Of a stretch of 64,000 nt of DNA, positions 61,901-64,000 are shown one piece after another. Each line of letters begins with the position of its first letter. The first letter of the stretch is position 1. Under the pieces are notes generated by a model. That model did not search any database. It had not been told where the DNA came from and worked only from the letters and a program-made list of their open reading frames with translations. Source of the stretch: an uncultured Psychroserpens sp. (GTDB lineage Bacteria; Bacteroidota; Bacteroidia; Flavobacteriales; Flavobacteriaceae). The DNA lies in NCBI RefSeq assembly GCF_947492715.1, contig NZ_CANLNS010000009.1, positions 1 through 64,000 of the forward strand, in the 5' to 3' direction. A program made the position numbers and the translations under genes.

Positions 61901-62246
61901 TTGATAATTTTTCGTCTTCATTTTTGGCCAGTTTACGCAATAACATTGTAATGGTCCAAAACATAAAAAGAATTGTGAATGCACTTGAAACAGCGCTCAT
62001 CATATTGAGCATGGCGCCTATTTGGGCAGGTTCAAGGGCAAACATTGAGAAAAAAGCGCCTAGCATTTGAAATAGTGGTGCGCCAGGAGGATGACCTACT
62101 TGCAATTTAGAAGAGGTAAGTATATATTCGCCGGCATCCCAAAAGCTCACGGTTGGCTCTATAGTTAAGGCATAGGTAATTAAAGCTACGGTAAAAGCTA
62201 ACCATCCTAAAATGGTATTCCATTTCTTGAAGTTGAAATGTGTCAT
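58923..62246 (-). CDS. DUF2723 multi-span membrane protein
   Basis: An 1107-residue protein characteristic of Bacteroidota. The N-terminal half has roughly twelve membrane spans, with LEPTVSFWDAGEYILTSSKLQVGHPPGAPLFQ near the start. That acidic loop after the first span resembles protein O-mannosyltransferase (PMT/GT-C) enzymes. A soluble region (about 650-950) includes LFTIGDNDSFPLWYLQE, and the C-terminal ~150 residues are helical and TPR-like. A GT-C glycosyltransferase acting at the outer face of the inner membrane is plausible; substrate unknown. A polysaccharide deacetylase gene follows 11 bases downstream. Confidence 0.85.
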   Translation of the reverse strand: MTHFNFKKWNTILGWLAFTVALITYALTIEPTVSFWDAGEYILTSSKLQVGHPPGAPLFQMLGAFFSMFALEPAQIGAMLNMMSAVSSAFTILFMFWTITMLLRKLAKNEDEKLSKNASVAILGSALVGSLAFTFTDSFWFNAVETEVYAMATLIMSILFYLGLRWERDMHEPRGHRWLILIAFVIGLSFGVHFMGLLTIPALGLIYFFKNYKTITVTNFILANVISAAILLFIFKLLLPNALRFFGWMEVTIVNSIGLPFHSGTIIAALILIAAFYFGLKYTRDKGYKYANTLTLCLIFIFIGFSSWTMLPIRANANVIINENDPSSARELLAYYNLEQYPETHLFYGPLFTDQYTGLDSNNPYIDDKPKYEKDYEKGEYVIVNEWENTKQNYNSDQAAWLPRMWSTEHAENYMMFTGLLDFRIKPEFQMDNDVRRVVNEFRSEVAQGKIDYEDYHSFLRQFGRDYLDIQKPSFGDNLYYMLDYQLGYMYWRYFMWNFAGRQDDIQGKYDDLHGNWISGIDFIDESSWRLGMSQDNLPSDVANNKSRNTYYMLPLILGVIGFLFVLTRDPKRFWVLLVFFLFTGIAIQFYTNVRPFEPRERDYSVVGSFYVFAIWIGFGVYAIFDLLRKYANSKFLAPAITLVCLFLVPGILAAENWDDHDRSAKCTAQAMARKYLESCAPNSILFTIGDNDSFPLWYLQEIEGVRTDVRVVNTSLFQTDWYIDQMKRKAYDSDPIPSQLTHDQYRFGTRDVIMKYELTRDTMLIKDFINFISNDDPRYKLKYAMQSRGENPNGYPAQLQNSNYLPTSNIRVPVNKDNVLESGIVKPKDEDEIVPYIDLKITAGALYKNRLLMLDIIANNDWKRPIYFTGGAFSDEDYIWMKDYLQLDGLCYKLVPIKTPVDRANPFDMGRVDSDLMYEKVMSWDWGNSGSDKIYHDVETRKNGITYRGNLARLMEQLINENQFDKAEKVADLAMEKMPVNKFGFYTLLEPYITGYYEIGKTDKARKLYTDVTRKYQEKLTYWSELSIENQTRYLDEIVSDIEWYRNLVDVLVIYNDKEFALQETEKFNNYLKLFKHFTGDEEPETEPVREDRDIAKDTIDSILGL

Positions 62247-62348
62247 AAAAATAGTCTATTTAATGCGAGCGAATTTACTAATAAATATGATAAACGCTAT
62301 AGATTTTAAGTAAACGTTACCATTTTTTAATTATTTTATAAAAAATTA

Positions 62349-62379
62349 TTTGTACAAATAAAACTTTGTAGTAAATTTG
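62349..62379 (+). promoter_or_regulatory. Promoter of tRNA-Gln
   Basis: TTTG (62349-62352), 19 bases, TAAATTTG (62372-62379): both consensus elements at optimal spacing, 17 bases upstream of the mature tRNA. Confidence 0.8.
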
Positions 62380-62396
62380 CATCCTCTTTAAGAGAT

Positions 62397-62469
62397 TGGC
62401 CTATGGTGTAACTGGCAACACATTGGTTTTTGGTACCAAAGAGTCTAGGTTCGATCCCTAGTGGGCCAA
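62397..62469 (+). tRNA. tRNA-Gln (anticodon TTG)
   Basis: A full cloverleaf of 73 bases. The acceptor stem is TGGCCTA with TGGGCCA, including one G-T pair. There is a short D arm, and an anticodon stem TTGGT/ACCAA with loop TTTTGGT, giving anticodon TTG for CAA codons. The T stem is CTAGG/CCTAG around TTCGATC. The discriminator is A, and CCA is not encoded. A promoter and a terminator frame it, so it is a single-gene unit. Confidence 0.96.
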
Positions 62470-62472
62470 CAA

Positions 62473-62505
62473 AAAAGTCTTCCTATAAATGGAAGACTTT
62501 TTTTA
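62473..62505 (+). terminator. Terminator of tRNA-Gln
   Basis: An 11-bp stem AAAAGTCTTCC / GGAAGACTTTT with a 7-base loop and a T-run. It lies immediately after the tRNA and is symmetric enough to also serve the convergent stress-protein gene ending at 62522. Confidence 0.9.
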
Positions 62506-62521
62506 TTTAACGGTATAACGA

Positions 62522-63346
62522 TTAAATCTTAAAGGTAATTACTGGTCTTTTAGCATGGTTAACAAGGTCCTCACTAATACTTCCATTAAAGAAATGTGCA
62601 ATTCCTTGTCGGCCATGAGTACTTATTCCTATCAAATCGGCATCAATTTGTTTTGAAAAGTTAAGTACACCCTTTTCCACAGATTCGTCATTATAAATAT
62701 TTATAGTGTAGTTTTTGAAGCTGTAATCTTCAATAAAATTAATGATGCGGTCATTTGCTTTTTTTGTGGTTGTAAAATTACTAGCAGTATTTACCATTAA
62801 TAAGTGAACTTGAGCCCCAAAAGCTGTTGCAAACTCTGTAGCTTGTCTATAGGTTTCTTTGTTATCGTTTTTAAAATCTGACGCAAACACAATATCATCA
62901 ACACTAAAATCATCATGACTATTTTTTATAACTAAAACGGGTACATCAGAGTTTCGTACTGCTTTTTCGGCATTAGATCCAACAAACATCTCCTTAATAC
63001 CACTTGCGCCATGAGAACCCATAGTAATCATTGTAATACCATGTTCTTTGCAAATTTCAGAAATACCATTAAAAGAACCATCAGGCTTAACGATTTCATG
63101 CACAGTTAAATCATCGAGGTATTCACTATTCATGATGTCTTCAAATTTTTGATGAGCCATTTTCATAAAAAACATTACCTCAGGGACTTCTGCTTGCGTA
63201 CTCACGGCATCAATTTCCTGCATTGGAATCTCTAACATGTGTAATAAATAGATTTCACTACCATGTTTTTTTGCTATTTGAGAGGCAACTTTTAGAGCGT
63301 TTTCTGCTTCTTGTGAAAAATCTGTTGGAACTAGTATTTTTTTCAT
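62522..63346 (-). CDS. Universal stress protein, tandem domains
   Basis: A 274-residue cytoplasmic protein with two UspA domains. The first (1-145) has KKILVPTDFSQEAENALKVA and the ATP-binding-type motif MGSHGASGIKEMFVGSNAEKA. The second (about 150-274) ends with STHGRQGIAHFFNGSISEDL. Both keep the G-x2-G-x9-G pattern of ATP-binding Usp proteins. Expected to respond to stress or growth arrest; partners unknown. Confidence 0.92.
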   Translation of the reverse strand: MKKILVPTDFSQEAENALKVASQIAKKHGSEIYLLHMLEIPMQEIDAVSTQAEVPEVMFFMKMAHQKFEDIMNSEYLDDLTVHEIVKPDGSFNGISEICKEHGITMITMGSHGASGIKEMFVGSNAEKAVRNSDVPVLVIKNSHDDFSVDDIVFASDFKNDNKETYRQATEFATAFGAQVHLLMVNTASNFTTTKKANDRIINFIEDYSFKNYTINIYNDESVEKGVLNFSKQIDADLIGISTHGRQGIAHFFNGSISEDLVNHAKRPVITFKI

Positions 63347-63404
63347 TTTTGATGTGTTGATTTGTATTACATAAAATTAATAATAAAAATCGACATATCG
63401 GCAG

Positions 63405-63436
63405 TTGTAAAAATCAATAAAAATGTTGTATATTTG
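63405..63436 (+). promoter_or_regulatory. Promoter of rimP-nusA
   Basis: TTG (63405-63407), 21 bases, TATATTTG (63429-63436). The predicted start near 63443 gives a leader of about 57 bases that contains the hairpin at 63465. Confidence 0.65.
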
Positions 63437-63464
63437 CAGCGTTGTTTGAAGAAAAAAGAATAAT

Positions 63465-63490
63465 GAGCGGACGGGAAGTCCGCTCTTTTT
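63465..63490 (+). promoter_or_regulatory. Terminator-like attenuator hairpin in the rimP leader
   Basis: A GC-rich perfect 8-bp stem, GAGCGGAC (63465-63472) and GTCCGCTC (63478-63485), with loop GGGAA, followed at once by five T. It sits between the rimP promoter and the ATG at 63500, where an intrinsic terminator would block the operon unless read through. It therefore looks like a transcription attenuator, a control reported for rimP/nusA operons in other bacteria. Confidence 0.7.
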
Positions 63491-63499
63491 ATACTAAAA

Positions 63500-63964
63500 A
63501 TGTTCAGAGAGACTGTAAAAAATTTATTAGACGAAGGATTAAAACAACGAGAAGACTTGTTTTTAATTGATTTTGATGTGTTAACAGATAACACTATTAA
63601 AATAGTAATTGACGGAGATAACGGGGTTTTAGTTGAAGATTGCATGTTTATAAGCCGCGCTATAGAGCATAACTTAGATCGTGAAGAACAGGATTTTTCG
63701 TTGGAGGTATTATCAGCAGGTGCAGCTGCACCATTTACTAATAAACGACAGTATAAAAAAAACCTAGGTAGAATGCTTAGCGTGAAAACAACAACGAACG
63801 AAACCATAGAAGGAAAACTTACTCAGGTTAATGAGGATAAGATTCTTTTAGAATGGAAGGCAAGAGAACCTAAGCCAGTTGGTAAAGGAAAAGTAACCGT
63901 AAAAAAACAAGCAGAGATTTCGTATGATACGATTTCAAAAGCTCAAGTTGTAATAAAATTTTAA
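63500..63964 (+). CDS. rimP: Ribosome maturation factor RimP
   Basis: A 154-residue 30S assembly factor. The N-terminal domain has DNTIKIVIDGDNGVLVEDCMFISRAIE and SLEVLSAGAAAPFTNKRQYKKNLGR, matching the family's SPG-like turn in Bacteroidota form. The C-terminal SH3-like domain has GKLTQVNEDKILLEW. It is followed 9 bases later by nusA, the usual rimP-nusA order. A frame on the opposite strand covering it is a shadow. Confidence 0.95.
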   Translation: MFRETVKNLLDEGLKQREDLFLIDFDVLTDNTIKIVIDGDNGVLVEDCMFISRAIEHNLDREEQDFSLEVLSAGAAAPFTNKRQYKKNLGRMLSVKTTTNETIEGKLTQVNEDKILLEWKAREPKPVGKGKVTVKKQAEISYDTISKAQVVIKF

Positions 63965-63973
63965 TTCATAGTT

Positions 63974-64000
63974 ATGGAAAATATTGCGTTAATTGATTCT
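63974..64000 (+). CDS. nusA: Transcription factor NusA, N-terminal fragment
   Basis: Only nine codons are in the window (MENIALIDS), cut by the right edge. They match the usual Bacteroidota NusA start, and the position directly after rimP is the standard one, so the call rests mostly on synteny. Confidence 0.75.

Noticed and set aside
63367-63807. 146-residue frame on the minus strand opposite rimP
   Set aside because: It is antisense to rimP, which has a clear family match, promoter and leader. The frame is low-complexity Ser/Phe-rich, as expected for a shadow.
1-64000. CRISPR arrays, rRNA genes, insertion-sequence transposases, integrases or prophage genes
   Set aside because: None were seen: no regular direct repeats with spacers, no rRNA-like stretch, and no transposase or integrase motifs in any frame.

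Overview
The window reads as chromosomal DNA of a Bacteroidota bacterium, most probably a marine member of the Flavobacteriaceae. It is AT-rich. Several promoters match the Bacteroidota pattern TTG/TTTG, 19-22 bases, TAnnTTTG, and Shine-Dalgarno sequences are not evident. Typical families of the group are present: DUF5916 and DUF5686 barrels, a DUF2723 membrane protein, GH92, TPR histidine kinases and lipoproteins with an acidic +2 region. I do not assign a genus.

Layout. 351-2709: ExbB/ExbD-type proton-channel operon with an extra four-helix membrane protein and two ExbD proteins. 2812-9644: outer-membrane barrel, PAP2-like membrane protein, rpoN, asnS and an RND-family exporter. 9817-13828: a plug-domain surface protein and a DUF5686-type barrel. 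13891-18302 (minus): rplM-rpsI, rpsB, tsf, pyrH and frr, separated by strong hairpins. 18540-21200: DUF5916 protein. 21206-26657: a TPR histidine kinase and NarL-type regulator flanked by two near-identical palindromes, which sit at the same spacing from the -7 boxes of the secreted-protein genes on either side. 26694-32601: GNAT and BKACE enzymes, an ABC-F ATPase and a YgiQ-type radical SAM protein.

32602-40009 (minus) is the clearest accessory region. It is a compact, more AT-rich restriction-modification island: a small unknown protein, a C5-cytosine methyltransferase, a protein with a B3-like C-terminal DNA-binding domain, an McrB-like AAA+ ATPase and a DUF2357/McrC-like PD-(D/E)XK nuclease. 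It abuts the ygiQ stop codon with no spacer.

40154-64000: polA; a cyanophycin group (isoaspartyl peptidase, cyanophycinase, cyanophycin synthetase); an aldehyde dehydrogenase; a glycoprotein-glycan group (Tat/lipoprotein N4-GlcNAc-asparaginase, FucP-like transporter, GH92 mannosidase); a metallophosphoesterase; a cysteine-free thioredoxin-like protein; a polysaccharide deacetylase; a DUF2723 protein; tRNA-Gln; a universal stress protein; and rimP with the first codons of nusA. A GC-rich hairpin with a T-tract lies between the rimP promoter and its start codon.

Most genes are ordinary core genes. The main candidates for new biology are the restriction island, the two-component system with its operators, and the unusual thioredoxin-like protein. 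All calls come from reading the sequence; no database search was run.
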